This document shows, piece by piece, positions 1-7,026 of a stretch of DNA of 14,013 nucleotides. Each line of letters opens with the position of its first letter. Position 1 is the stretch's first letter. Below the pieces are notes generated by a model that saw only the letters and a list, made by a program, of their open reading frames with translations, did no database searches and was not told where the DNA came from. The DNA is from Oscillospiraceae bacterium (GTDB lineage Bacteria > Bacillota > Clostridia > Christensenellales > Aristaeellaceae), in contig JAISBH010000309.1 in NCBI GenBank assembly GCA_031266295.1, forward strand, positions 1 to 14,013, in the 5' to 3' direction. The translations under genes were made by a program, and so were the position numbers.

Positions 1-42
1 AGAGGGGGTTCTCCCGGCGGTAGAGGGGGTTCTCCCGGCGAC
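1..42. repeat. Two-unit 21-nt G-rich tandem repeat
   Basis: Two adjacent 21-nt units occupy 1-21 and 22-42 and differ only in their last two bases. Each unit reads AGAGGGGGTTCTCCCGGCG plus two bases and contains a short GAG/CTC hairpin. The left edge is cut by the window, so more units may lie upstream. It is not a CRISPR: there is no spacer between the units. Confidence 0.8.
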
Positions 43-46
43 GTCT

Positions 47-58
47 CCCCCTAGGGGG
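47..58. repeat. CCCCCTAGGGGG palindrome
   Basis: This is a perfect 12-bp palindrome centred on CTAG. A 14-bp version (six C, TA, six G) occurs at 13900-13913 at the other end of the window, where it begins a series of hairpins. The two are probably pieces of the same interspersed repeat family. It lies directly after the 21-nt tandem repeat. Confidence 0.6.
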
Positions 59-169
59 CGATGAGGGTTGTCGGTTATGTTACGAAATAGAATATCGGAG
101 GACAACACGGTTTATCTGATGATGGAACTTGCACAGCGTTCGATACCTCTTTTTGTTGTAACAGACAAC

Positions 170-198
170 TTGACAATCTTAAGTTGTGGAGGTACAAT
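170..198 (+). promoter_or_regulatory. Strong sigma-A promoter for the secreted small protein
   Basis: A perfect TTGACA (170-175) is followed after exactly 17 bp by TACAAT (193-198), one base from the -10 consensus. Transcription should start near 205, giving a leader of about 55 nt before the ATG at 261. The leader has a small GC hairpin (CGGAGC/GCTCCG around 214-227) and a ribosome binding site at 245-252. No gene is supported in the 200 bases to the left. Confidence 0.75.
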
Positions 199-260
199 AT
201 GGGTGCGGTTGATTCGGAGCGCGGCTCCGGACGATCAGCGCGAAGAAAGGGGGTGTTTAT

Positions 261-836
261 ATGATAAAGCGTTTAGGTATCATTCGTTCAATGCATTGGC
301 GCAGGATGGTTACTCTGCTGGCGACGCTATGCTTCGTAACAACCATGCTGCCTATGATATCGTCGGTCGCCGATGAAACTGGCGCGTTCGCGGCGGGTTA
401 TACGGGCAATGTCGGGGTAACGCCGGACGGCGAAGAGAAGTCCGGCGCTGTTAAAGAACCCGTTTGGGGCGAAGAGTCCGTTGCGGAAGAAGGATCCGTT
501 TCGGTCGAGGAATTATTAACCCTTTTGCCGCCCCGCACGAAGGCATACAGAGGGCGGCTCCGCAGCAGTGACATACCTTCACGCGCCGCTGAATCGCCAA
601 AGCGTGCGGGTTCGCGCACCCCAGCAGCGCGCTGGAGTATTCGCCGTTCTGGACAGGCAATGGGAAAACCGGCGAACGCTCCGGCGTCATCAAGAATAGA
701 GGCGAGTCCCTGTCTGCAACAGGGCGTGTTAGACGATTGTCTAACGCCGTTTTCACGAACGCCGGGTATTGACATCCTGCGCGCTGCGTGGTACGATCCC
801 CGCGAGTATACTGGACGGTCGCATGCGGGTGCATGA
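261..836 (+). CDS. Putative small secreted protein, 3' end uncertain (possible frameshift)
   Basis: I do not recognise this protein. The ATG at 261 follows an AAAGGGGG ribosome binding site (245-252) and lies downstream of a consensus promoter, so expression is likely. Residues 1-16 are basic, about 17-35 are hydrophobic and AFA sits near 42-44, which fits a signal peptide or N-terminal anchor. Residues 54-87 are acidic. From about residue 91 (base 530) the translation becomes rich in Arg and Ser and loses coding character, and the unbroken frame only stops at 834-836, inside the RNase P RNA gene. Another plus frame is open from 593 and stops at 770-772, on top of the rnpB -35 box, and may hold the true C-terminus if there is a frameshift. 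A short secreted protein followed by a non-coding structured stretch is equally possible. The start is fairly sure; the end is not. Confidence 0.45.
   Translation: MIKRLGIIRSMHWRRMVTLLATLCFVTTMLPMISSVADETGAFAAGYTGNVGVTPDGEEKSGAVKEPVWGEESVAEEGSVSVEELLTLLPPRTKAYRGRLRSSDIPSRAAESPKRAGSRTPAARWSIRRSGQAMGKPANAPASSRIEASPCLQQGVLDDCLTPFSRTPGIDILRAAWYDPREYTGRSHAGA
723..753 (+). terminator. Possible intrinsic terminator upstream of rnpB
   Basis: A 7-bp perfect stem GTTAGAC/GTCTAAC (728-734 and 739-745) closes a GATT loop. GGC (723-725) can pair with GCC (746-748) across a two-base bulge, and GTTTT follows. It would end the transcript that starts near 205, just before the rnpB promoter. The T tract is short. 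Confidence 0.4.
769..797 (+). promoter_or_regulatory. rnpB promoter
   Basis: TTGACA (769-774) and TACGAT (792-797) are separated by exactly 17 bp. The predicted start at about 801-805 coincides with the 5' strand of helix P1 of RNase P RNA, which independently supports the assignment. Confidence 0.85.
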
Positions 837-1153
837 GGAAAGTCCGAGCGCCACAGAGCGGGACGCAGGGTAACACCCTGTGGAGGCGACTCCAAGGAAA
901 GTGCAACAGAAATAGACCGCCGGTTGCGTGCAATCGGTAAGGATGGAAAGGCGAGGTAAAAGCTCACCCGGGGCTTGGCGACAAGCCCTCGCTGTAAACC
1001 CCGTCCGGCGCAAGATTGATGGGGGCATATGCGGCTGCTCGCCGCGCCCCGAGAATCGCTGGAGCCTGTCGGCAACGTCAGGCCTAGATAGATGACCGTC
1101 CAACGGCGCATAATCGCGTCCGGGACAGAACTCGGCTTACAGGCATACTCGAT
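801..1153 (+). ncRNA. rnpB: RNase P RNA (M1 RNA), bacterial A-like type
   Basis: This is the catalytic RNA of ribonuclease P, which works with the RnpA protein to cut 5' leaders from tRNA precursors. The conserved core is plain: GAGGAAAGTCCGAGC (835-849) forms one side of helix P4, and ACAGAACTCGGCTTAC near the 3' end (about 1125-1140) forms the other. CGAGTAT (803-809) pairs with ATACTCG (1145-1151) as helix P1. Internal landmarks include the GGCGACAAGCC hairpin and GATAGATGACCG. The A-like type is inferred from the ACAGAAATAGACCGCC region. The 5' end is set by the promoter and the P1 helix, and the 3' end by the terminator directly after P1. Downstream genes on the minus strand run convergently towards it. 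rnpA is not in this window. Confidence 0.97.
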
Positions 1154-1154
1154 C

Positions 1155-1187
1155 ACCCGCTCGCGCTTTTACGCGGGCGGGTGTTTT
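1155..1187 (+). terminator. rnpB intrinsic terminator
   Basis: An 11-bp GC-rich stem ACCCGCTCGCG/CGCGGGCGGGT with one G-T pair closes a six-base loop and is followed by GTTTT. It starts four bases after helix P1 of RNase P RNA. Confidence 0.85.
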
Positions 1188-1253
1188 ATGCGGCGTAATC
1201 GACGATGGCGGCTTCGGCTACGGCGGGTATGCGACACATGCTTGGGCATCACA

Positions 1254-1481
1254 TCACTCCCGTAGATAGCGTGCTGGCGGAAAATGGCGTAGACTGCTCA
1301 TTTTACAAATCCGATTCCAGCGCGTGACCAATCCGCCGTCCTCATTTTGACAGGCGGCAAGCGCGGTCAGCACCGCCGTTGGATTGCCGTTCTCGAAATG
1401 GTACTGCCCGCAGGCAAGGTCAAGCGGGCGGACGTTGCGGTAGATGAAAGCGTGTGCTCGTTCATTTGTTGTGTTAGACAT
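1254..1481 (-). pseudogene. Decayed remnant of an alpha/alpha-toroid-like conserved protein
   Basis: The first 50 or so residues (start MSNTTNERAHAFIYRNVRPL, with QYHFENG and ACQNEDGG) look like the N-terminus of a conserved hypothetical protein found beside acetyltransferases in Firmicutes. I recall the family but cannot verify it here. After NEDGG the frame goes wrong. Adding one base restores GFGHALESDL, then an in-frame TAA, then NEQSTPFSASTLSTG, which reads like the expected continuation. So it carries a one-base deletion, a nonsense codon and loss of the rest of the gene, with the remnant ending about 65 bases from the rnpB terminator. Its ATG overlaps the last 8 bases of the upstream gene, so it was the third member of that operon. 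The 1190-1253 stretch beyond it holds nothing I recognise. Confidence 0.65.
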
Positions 1482-2601
1482 TCTCTTTTTCCTCCACCAA
1501 AGCCAAAAACTGCACTGCCCAAAAAGTTAAATCGCATTCAAGGGCGTATTTGCGTTTGTAATCGGGTTCAAGCCGCACATCGACATACGCTGTGGGGTAA
1601 TCTATGTTTTTCGGTGAGTAGCGTTTGTTGTGCGGCGATTTCAAATCCATCCGCAGTATCCCATCAGTGCCGATAGCTTTCTCTACATTGTTGATGCTTT
1701 CACGGAGTATATTAATCTTATTGCCCACGCCGAGCATAGCGATTTCGGTGAGGATACGCCTATATACAATCGTATCCACCAAATCATATCGAAATGCCCG
1801 AATCGGGCGGTTTAGCGCAGAACAGGGCGCGTAATATTTGCTGCCAACCTTAACGTGTATATCGCTGTCGGGCTCCATGATTTCGTTAATGCGATTCAAT
1901 GCGGCGGCTATCATTTCAACATTTTCCGGCGTTCGCCACGACTGGGTGTAGGCAAGCATGGCAAGCGTATACGAACAGGGGAAGTACTCGTCTGCCTCAA
2001 TATAGGGGTAATTGTATTTGCCCTTTGATTTCCGCGGTTTTGTAATATCGCCAATGGCGTTTATATCAAGAACGCGCTCAAATCCTTTTAGGCAGATATT
2101 CTGAAAGCGTTTTACTTCTTCGTTGTCATCGCCATAACCGAGCAAAGCCTGCATAGTGTAAACAAGCCCCATTAGGCAGTTGCCGTTGTTCAGCCCAATA
2201 AAGCGGTTCTCATATCGCTGTATCTCAGGAGGGATGTAAGAAAATTCATGCCTCAAGGTTTCTTCGTCACGCAAGGCCTTGATGTAATTTATAATATAAG
2301 GGTGGTTTTGCGGGATAGCATAGTATGACAACAACCGCGCCGCCGTTTCTCCATCCTCCAAAGGTGTGTGATGCAAAACCGTTCCACGCCAATTATCCCA
2401 ACTGTGCATACCGCTCCCGATATAACCGTTCGGCTTAACATAGGTGGAAACCAGCTTGAAATTCGGCGTTAGGTAAATCTGTTCAAGCAGATTTTCCTCG
2501 TTAATTGGCGTAAGGCTATGTAAAATTTCTTTGCGCAGGCGGTACTGTATGACAGCCCCCGCGTTTTCAAGCAGGAAGTCTATGGCTTTGGAAAGGTTCA
2601 T
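1474..2601 (-). CDS. Conserved hypothetical protein, possible helical-toroid fold
   Basis: This is a 375-residue soluble protein with no signal peptide or membrane segment. Conserved-looking stretches include YVKPNGYIGSGMHSWDNWRG (about 55-75), LEDGETAARLLSYY, FSYIPPEIQRYENRF and LNNGNCLMGLVYTMQALLGYG. The NGYIG and DGETAARLL segments recall the repeated helices of prenyltransferase or squalene-cyclase-like toroids, but no catalytic motif is evident and no function is claimed. The start ATG overlaps the stop of the acetyltransferase gene by four bases (ATGA), and its own end overlaps the start of the decayed gene downstream, so all three were co-transcribed and translationally coupled. Codon use is more AT-rich than the core operon, which suggests acquisition. 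Confidence 0.85.
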   Translation of the reverse strand: MNLSKAIDFLLENAGAVIQYRLRKEILHSLTPINEENLLEQIYLTPNFKLVSTYVKPNGYIGSGMHSWDNWRGTVLHHTPLEDGETAARLLSYYAIPQNHPYIINYIKALRDEETLRHEFSYIPPEIQRYENRFIGLNNGNCLMGLVYTMQALLGYGDDNEEVKRFQNICLKGFERVLDINAIGDITKPRKSKGKYNYPYIEADEYFPCSYTLAMLAYTQSWRTPENVEMIAAALNRINEIMEPDSDIHVKVGSKYYAPCSALNRPIRAFRYDLVDTIVYRRILTEIAMLGVGNKINILRESINNVEKAIGTDGILRMDLKSPHNKRYSPKNIDYPTAYVDVRLEPDYKRKYALECDLTFWAVQFLALVEEKENV

Positions 2602-3227
2602 GCGCAGGTCAGCTCCTTCCGCATAACATAATCATTCTCTCGTTCATTAACTATAACAAAGCCAGCCTTTTTATACAGTTGTACAGGCCCGGTAAAATTC
2701 CATTCGTAACGACCGTCGCGCCTTTGGGGGAATGATTCAATCGCGGCATAACCTCCGGCTCTGGCATCGTCTACAGCCCTTTGCAAAAGTGCGGTGGCGA
2801 TACCTTTTCTGCGATGCTCCGGCGCGATTTCAAAACACACTACAATTTTTTCGCGTTTTTCCGCAGGAGCGTAGAGTTTGGCGCGATTGGCTGATTCTTT
2901 GGGGAAATTTGCTTTATCATTGACGTTGCACCAACCGACAGAGATACCGTCTACAAAAGCCAAATATCCCTGCAGCGCGCCCGAAACGATTTGCTGCCGG
3001 GCAAGCTCGCGAAGAATGTCTGCAAGGCCATGCTTCAACGCGTTTTCAAATCCGCCGTATTGTCTTAGCATACCGCCGATTGCCGCGCCTTCTTTTTCTC
3101 GCGTCATCTGAAAGCGCTGGCAATAACACGGACCCTCAGGTGAATTGTCCGTGAAGGCGCGATTATCAAAAAAGTCAAAGAAATCGGCGGCAAGCAGTGG
3201 TTCGAGCGCCTTTATCACGATGTTCAT
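2598..3227 (-). CDS. GNAT family N-acetyltransferase
   Basis: This is a 209-residue protein of the GNAT superfamily, which transfers an acetyl group from acetyl-CoA to an amine; the substrate cannot be told. The acetyl-CoA binding motif A is clear: VVCFEIAPEHRRKGIATALLQ (about 129-149), with the R-x-x-G-x-A core at 139-144, followed by the usual helix AVDDARAGGY. The C-terminal VQLYKKAGFVIV is motif B. An unusual cysteine pair, CYCQRF, sits at 34-39. The start is preceded by GGGAG about nine bases away. It overlaps the next gene by ATGA and leads the three-gene acquired operon. A resistance or detoxification role is possible but is inference. Confidence 0.88.
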   Translation of the reverse strand: MNIVIKALEPLLAADFFDFFDNRAFTDNSPEGPCYCQRFQMTREKEGAAIGGMLRQYGGFENALKHGLADILRELARQQIVSGALQGYLAFVDGISVGWCNVNDKANFPKESANRAKLYAPAEKREKIVVCFEIAPEHRRKGIATALLQRAVDDARAGGYAAIESFPQRRDGRYEWNFTGPVQLYKKAGFVIVNERENDYVMRKELTCA

Positions 3228-3325
3228 CCGTTAGTACTCCCGATAAATCAAAATTCCCACTACTCAGTAGCTGAACAGATAACCGTCATTGTGAAAAAGA
3301 ATATCGTTCATTTTGCCTTGCCGCC

Positions 3326-4171
3326 CTACAATCGTTTCATTGAATCCACACTTTTGTTTTTCAGCACCATGGAAAGTTGTGCCCGCGCAAGATGGTTGAG
3401 TTCAGCGATACGTTCACTTTGCGGAATCCCTTTGCCGATATAAAGCGCGTTTACATTTTCGAGATTGGCAAGCACCAGTAATTGTTCAATGGTTGCGTAA
3501 TCACGCAAATTCCCCTGCTTGTCTGGGTTTGACTTGCGCCAATCGGCGGCGGTCATGCCGAAAAGCGCAATATTCAAAACATCCGCCTCATCCGCATAGA
3601 CAAAGGATTTTTGCCGCGCGGAGATTTCAGACGGAATCAGATTTTCTTTTATCGCGTCCGTATGTATGCGGTAATTGACCTTTGAAAGAATCCGTTTGAC
3701 GTTCCATTCAAGTGAAATACGGCTGTTCTCATCATTTTTCAAACGTTGATAATCACGAATGACATACAGCTCAAATTCAGCGGAAATCCAAGCGGCAAAC
3801 TTAAAGGCAATGTCTTTGTGCGCGTAGGCGGCGGCATATCTGCCCTGCTTGGAAATCATCCCGATTGCGTTCACATTTTCAATCCAGCGCTTGGGTGTGA
3901 GGACAAAACCGTTACGTCCGGCTTCGTGGTCAATTACCTCAAATTCGAGGTAATTGAAATTCGGATTATACAGCTTTTCCCACAAGCCGAGAAACTCAAC
4001 CGTGCCACGATTACGCATCCAGTTTTGAATCACGTCGCTTGGATATTCGGCGTTTTTATATTTGGCAATGTCGGTCAGGCTGATAAAATCATCGTCCGTG
4101 CCTTTGGAAAGCACCGCGATTTCCATTCCTTTCGCCGTGATTGAGCCTTTGAAGGTTTTTGTTTCATTCAT
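3326..4171 (-). CDS. KilA-N domain protein
   Basis: The 281-residue product has an N-terminal KilA-N domain (about residues 25-140). Key stretches are DDFISLTDIAKYKN, VIQNWMRNRGTVEFLGLWEKL, GFVLTPKRWIE, and GRYAAAYAHKDIAFKFAAWIS followed by EFELYVIRDYQRLK. KilA-N is a putative DNA-binding fold common in phages and large DNA viruses and also found alone in bacterial genomes. The C-terminal part (about 190-275) has the conserved-looking FGMTAADWRKSNPDKQGN and LENVNALYIGKG regions often paired with KilA-N in bacteria. A GGAGG site lies nine bases before the ATG. No phage gene is nearby, so it is an orphan; its function is unknown. The 98-base gap to the acetyltransferase holds only a short CTACT-C-AGTAG inverted repeat (3262-3272). 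Confidence 0.9.
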   Translation of the reverse strand: MNETKTFKGSITAKGMEIAVLSKGTDDDFISLTDIAKYKNAEYPSDVIQNWMRNRGTVEFLGLWEKLYNPNFNYLEFEVIDHEAGRNGFVLTPKRWIENVNAIGMISKQGRYAAAYAHKDIAFKFAAWISAEFELYVIRDYQRLKNDENSRISLEWNVKRILSKVNYRIHTDAIKENLIPSEISARQKSFVYADEADVLNIALFGMTAADWRKSNPDKQGNLRDYATIEQLLVLANLENVNALYIGKGIPQSERIAELNHLARAQLSMVLKNKSVDSMKRL

Positions 4172-4344
4172 GCGCTCGTTCCTCCGTTTGTAACCTTACA
4201 AGCCTTACTATGCCATAAAAAGGCGCAAAAATCAACGTATTTCGCGTCTTTAATTTTGAACGGAATGGAGTTCTGCCAAAATCATTTTGCCCTTGACAAA
4301 AGCTATCCCATATCATGTTTTTCGCTCCCGTGTTTTCATGCCGA

Positions 4345-4365
4345 CGTCCCGTTGATTTAGGGACG
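4345..4365. other. Small hairpin across the recO stop codon
   Basis: CGTCCC (4345-4350) and GGGACG (4360-4365) form a 6-bp stem with a nine-base loop that contains the recO stop codon. No T tract follows on the minus strand, so it is at best a weak end to the operon or an RNA-stabilising hairpin. The 4172-4340 interval is otherwise AT-rich and holds no gene. Confidence 0.3.
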
Positions 4366-5097
4366 GACGGTATAAGTCCCGCCCCGCCGCCTCATCCTCA
4401 CGCCCCCGCTATACCCCTCAAAGAACACCTTCAGCATCTCCCACGCCCCCGGCACGAACTCCGGCAGCGCGTCGTCCAGTCCCGCGCGTTCAGCAGACCT
4501 CAGCCAATTCAGCGTCTGATCGCGCACCTTCCGCCCATACGGCGCGCAGTTCACACAGCATACCCCGCCCTCGGGTATTGATACCCTAAGCTCCGCCGCT
4601 GGTGTTTCATCAGGTATATCACGTCCGCAGCGCGCGCATATCCGGATCGACGGCACGATGCCCTCGCCTTGCATCATGATAAACAGAAACCTCGCGAGCA
4701 GCTCTTCGCCCGATTGATCTGTATACGCCAGCCTGCCTAGTATCCTCTGCAGCAAGGCGAACAACCCCGGATCGGGCGTCAAAGGCTGGACGACCTTCGC
4801 GCACGCGTTCAGCACATACGCAGCCTGCGTGAGGCGGTCGTAATTCTCGCGCAGCGGGTAGAATCCCTCCGTTAGATCAAACCCGGACAGCGACGCGCGG
4901 TCTCCGCTGACGGTCAGCGACGCTAGTCCGGTAGCAAACGGTTCGCCCGCCGCACGCATACGAGCCGTCGGTCTGCGTATCCCTCTCGCCATCGCGTCAA
5001 TCTTGCCGTGCTCGGGCGAGAACAGCGTCAGCATCCGATCCCAGTCGCGGTAATCGCTGCGGCGCAGCACGATCGCGGTGGTTTCTATTTCAGGCAT
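4357..5097 (-). CDS. recO: DNA repair protein RecO
   Basis: RecO (246 aa, normal length) works with RecF and RecR to load RecA onto SSB-coated single-stranded DNA and promotes strand annealing. The N-terminal OB-fold is recognisable: ETTAIVLRRSDYRDWDRMLTLFSPEHGKIDAMARG (5-39), the usual RecO opening. The helical C-terminal part carries a CxxC...CxxC zinc motif with Cys154, Cys157, Cys181 and Cys184. It is the last gene of the core operon and starts six bases after the era stop, so it is probably translated by coupling. The operon order era-recO is standard in Firmicutes. Confidence 0.96.
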   Translation of the reverse strand: MPEIETTAIVLRRSDYRDWDRMLTLFSPEHGKIDAMARGIRRPTARMRAAGEPFATGLASLTVSGDRASLSGFDLTEGFYPLRENYDRLTQAAYVLNACAKVVQPLTPDPGLFALLQRILGRLAYTDQSGEELLARFLFIMMQGEGIVPSIRICARCGRDIPDETPAAELRVSIPEGGVCCVNCAPYGRKVRDQTLNWLRSAERAGLDDALPEFVPGAWEMLKVFFEGYSGGVRMRRRGGTYTVRP

Positions 5098-5103
5098 AGC
5101 GGT

Positions 5104-6015
5104 TCAGTCGCGTTCGCGCACGTAGCCCAATGTGCGCAGATCGTCCGCGCGGTTGCGCCAATCCTCGCGCACCTTCACCCACAGCTGCAGCGATATGTGC
5201 GTATTAAGCAGCTTCTCGATATCCAGCCGCGCTTCCGTGCCGATACTACGCAGCATCCGACCCTGCTTACCTAATACAATGCCCTTGTGTGCGGCGCGCT
5301 CCACATATATGTTCGCGTGGATCTCCGTCAGGCTGACCGACACCTTCTCTACGCGCTGTATCTCCACGCCGACGCCGTGCGGCACCTCTTCGCGCAGATG
5401 CGTCAGCGCCTTCTCGCGGATAATCTCCGCGCACAGCATGTACTCCGGCTGGTCGGTGATCATATCGTCCGGGAAGAAATGAGGGCCCTCCGGCATCCGA
5501 TCAAACAGCAGCGAACGCAGCGTCTCAACGCCGTCGCCCGTCTTCGCGCTCATCGGCAGTATCGCGTCGTACTGATCGTACGGCGGGATACTGAACGATT
5601 GCAGATCGCGCGCTATCGCCTCGCGTGAGGCGACGTCCGTTTTGTTCAGTACAAGTATCTTCGGCAGTTTGCGCTTGGAGAACTTCTCGATTATGTCGCG
5701 GTCCTTCGGACCGACCGTACCGGCGGCGGCGACCACGACGATCGCGTCCGCGCCGGTTAGCGCTTCATACGCGGCGGACTGCGTGTACTCGCCCAGCTTG
5801 GTTCTGGCCGTAGTCAGTCCCGGCGTATCAAGGAAAACAATCTGCCCTTGAGGCATTGACATAACGCCCAGCACCCGCCTGCGCGTCGTCTGGGGTTTAT
5901 CCGACACGATGGCGATCTTCTCGCCGACCAGCGCGTTGAGCAGGGTGGACTTGCCGACGTTCGGGCGGCCTAATATCGCCGTGAAACCCGAGCGGTATTT
6001 GTTCGCTTCATTCAT
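5104..6015 (-). CDS. era: GTPase Era, 16S rRNA maturation factor
   Basis: Era binds the 3' end of 16S rRNA and helps assemble the 30S subunit. The GTPase domain is complete: G1 GRPNVGKS (16-23), the TTRRR switch (43-47), G3 DTPG (63-66), G4 NKTD (124-127) and G5 SAK (156-158). The C-terminal KH RNA-binding domain is marked by GKQG (247-250). The length of 303 residues is typical. The ATG at 6015 is the obvious start because the G1 motif follows at the usual distance. The start itself lies inside the last unit of an 11-nt tandem repeat that fills the gap to cdd. There is no classical AGGAGG in front of it, only GGGTGA within the repeat, so coupling to cdd translation seems likely. Confidence 0.98.
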   Translation of the reverse strand: MNEANKYRSGFTAILGRPNVGKSTLLNALVGEKIAIVSDKPQTTRRRVLGVMSMPQGQIVFLDTPGLTTARTKLGEYTQSAAYEALTGADAIVVVAAAGTVGPKDRDIIEKFSKRKLPKILVLNKTDVASREAIARDLQSFSIPPYDQYDAILPMSAKTGDGVETLRSLLFDRMPEGPHFFPDDMITDQPEYMLCAEIIREKALTHLREEVPHGVGVEIQRVEKVSVSLTEIHANIYVERAAHKGIVLGKQGRMLRSIGTEARLDIEKLLNTHISLQLWVKVREDWRNRADDLRTLGYVRERD

Positions 6016-6083
6016 GCTTCACCCATGTCTCATTTACGTCTCACTCATATTTCATTCATGTCCCATTCACGCCTCATTCATCC
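6007..6083 (-). repeat. Seven 11-nt tandem repeats joining cdd and era
   Basis: Seven consecutive 11-nt units occupy 6007-6083. The coding-strand consensus is about ACATGAATGAG and the plus-strand unit is YTCATTCATGT. Unit starts on the plus strand are 6007, 6018, 6029, 6040, 6051, 6062 and 6073. The array begins inside the last codons of cdd, supplies its stop codon, fills the spacer and ends inside the first codons of era. Most units contain one or two overlapping ATGA start/stop sequences. The period is not a multiple of three, so successive units present these codons in rotating frames. Confidence 0.85.
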
Positions 6084-6466
6084 GTCTTATCCAGAACGAA
6101 TCTCGCGGGCAGCAGAGCACCCAGCGACGTGCGTTCCGTATGCTTGCCGTTGGTAAGAATAATCTCCATGCCGTCCGAGCCGAACTCGCGCAGCACCTGC
6201 AGACACGCGCCGCAGGGATAGGGCATCGCGCCCTCTGCGGCGACCGCGATTCTAGTGAGCTCCAGCGCTCCGTGCGCCACGGCCTGCACGACCGCCGAAC
6301 GTTCCGCGCAGATCGACAGGCCGTATGAGGCGTTCTCAACATTGCACGCCTTGAAGCGGCGGCCGCCCTTCGCCTCCAGGCACGCGCCGACCGCGTAGCC
6401 GGAGTAGGGACAGTAGGATTGCTCGCGGGCGGTTTGCGCTTCTTGAATAAGAACACTATCGTCCAT
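6074..6466 (-). CDS. cdd: Cytidine deaminase
   Basis: This enzyme hydrolyses cytidine and deoxycytidine to uridine and deoxyuridine in pyrimidine salvage. It is the short homotetrameric form (130 aa). The zinc site is intact: Cys53-Ala-Glu55 with the catalytic Glu, and Pro84-Cys85-x-x-Cys88. The substrate-binding NVENASYGL stretch is at 42-50. The start ATG at 6466 is preceded by an AGGCAGG-like site. It lies 20 bases after ybeY, where Bacillus has dgkA between the two. Its final codons and stop are built from the 11-nt tandem repeat. Confidence 0.97.
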   Translation of the reverse strand: MDDSVLIQEAQTAREQSYCPYSGYAVGACLEAKGGRRFKACNVENASYGLSICAERSAVVQAVAHGALELTRIAVAAEGAMPYPCGACLQVLREFGSDGMEIILTNGKHTERTSLGALLPARFVLDKTDE

Positions 6467-6486
6467 GGTGATACCTGCCTAAATAA

Positions 6487-7026
6487 TTATGTCGTTTCAT
6501 CGATGCATGGCTCATCGTCGCCGCACTCGCAGTCGCGCGTCAGACCGAGATCATCCATTGCCAGTTCCTCCATCGCGCGCATGGCCGCCCGCTCACGCTT
6601 GCCGCAATGGTCATACCCCAGCAGGTGACACATCCCGTGCGCGAATAGATAACCCAATTCTCGCTCCGGCGAGTGTCCGTATGTCCGTGCCTGTTCCGCC
6701 GCCTTATCCAAGCATATCATTATATCCCCGAGCACGCGGCAGCCTGTCTCCGGCTCCACCAGCCGCTTCAGCCGCTCCGGGAACGCCTTCGCCGTCCCGC
6801 CGGGATATGTCTCCCCCGGAAAGGACAGCACGTCCGTCGCGTGATCTACTCCGCGATGCTCCCGGTTGACCTTCCTGATCCCCGCCGCGTCCGCGAAACA
6901 CACATCGACCGCGTACCGGCCGTCCAGGCCCTCGTGCGACAGCAGGGTTCCGGCTATCGATTCCAGCAGACCGACAGTCGCCGCCGACACCCCTTGACCG
7001 CCTTGCACACGCACCTTAACCGTCAT
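6487..7026 (-). CDS. ybeY: Endoribonuclease YbeY, rRNA maturation factor
   Basis: YbeY is a zinc-dependent single-strand endoribonuclease needed for 16S rRNA 3'-end maturation and ribosome quality control. The signature HGMCHLLGYDH (130-140) supplies the three zinc ligands His130, His134 and His140. TDVLSFP (64-70) is the other conserved segment. The length is 179 residues. After the conserved fold there is a short acidic tail with three cysteines (CECGDDEPC, 166-174) that I do not recognise from typical YbeY proteins. The start overlaps the pgpH stop by ATGA, so the genes are translationally coupled. Confidence 0.97.
   Translation of the reverse strand: MTVKVRVQGGQGVSAATVGLLESIAGTLLSHEGLDGRYAVDVCFADAAGIRKVNREHRGVDHATDVLSFPGETYPGGTAKAFPERLKRLVEPETGCRVLGDIMICLDKAAEQARTYGHSPERELGYLFAHGMCHLLGYDHCGKRERAAMRAMEELAMDDLGLTRDCECGDDEPCIDETT

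Noticed and set aside
1..42. Possible CRISPR repeats
   Set aside because: The two units are directly adjacent without spacers and no cas genes are present.
199..262. 21-codon ORF that overlaps the 261 start by ATGA and has an AGG site
   Set aside because: Its ATG lies within and next to the -10 box, upstream of the predicted transcription start, so it would not be on the mRNA.
68..376. Open frame of 102 codons on the plus strand
   Set aside because: It needs a TTG start, runs through the consensus promoter at 170-198 and overlaps the better supported gene at 261 in another frame.
398..1156. Long minus-strand frames across rnpB and the 5' gene
   Set aside because: They are antisense to RNase P RNA and lack ribosome sites; the GC-rich structured RNA explains the open frames.
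4293..4298. TTGACA on the plus strand before recO
   Set aside because: No suitable -10 follows at 16-18 bp and no plus-strand gene lies downstream.
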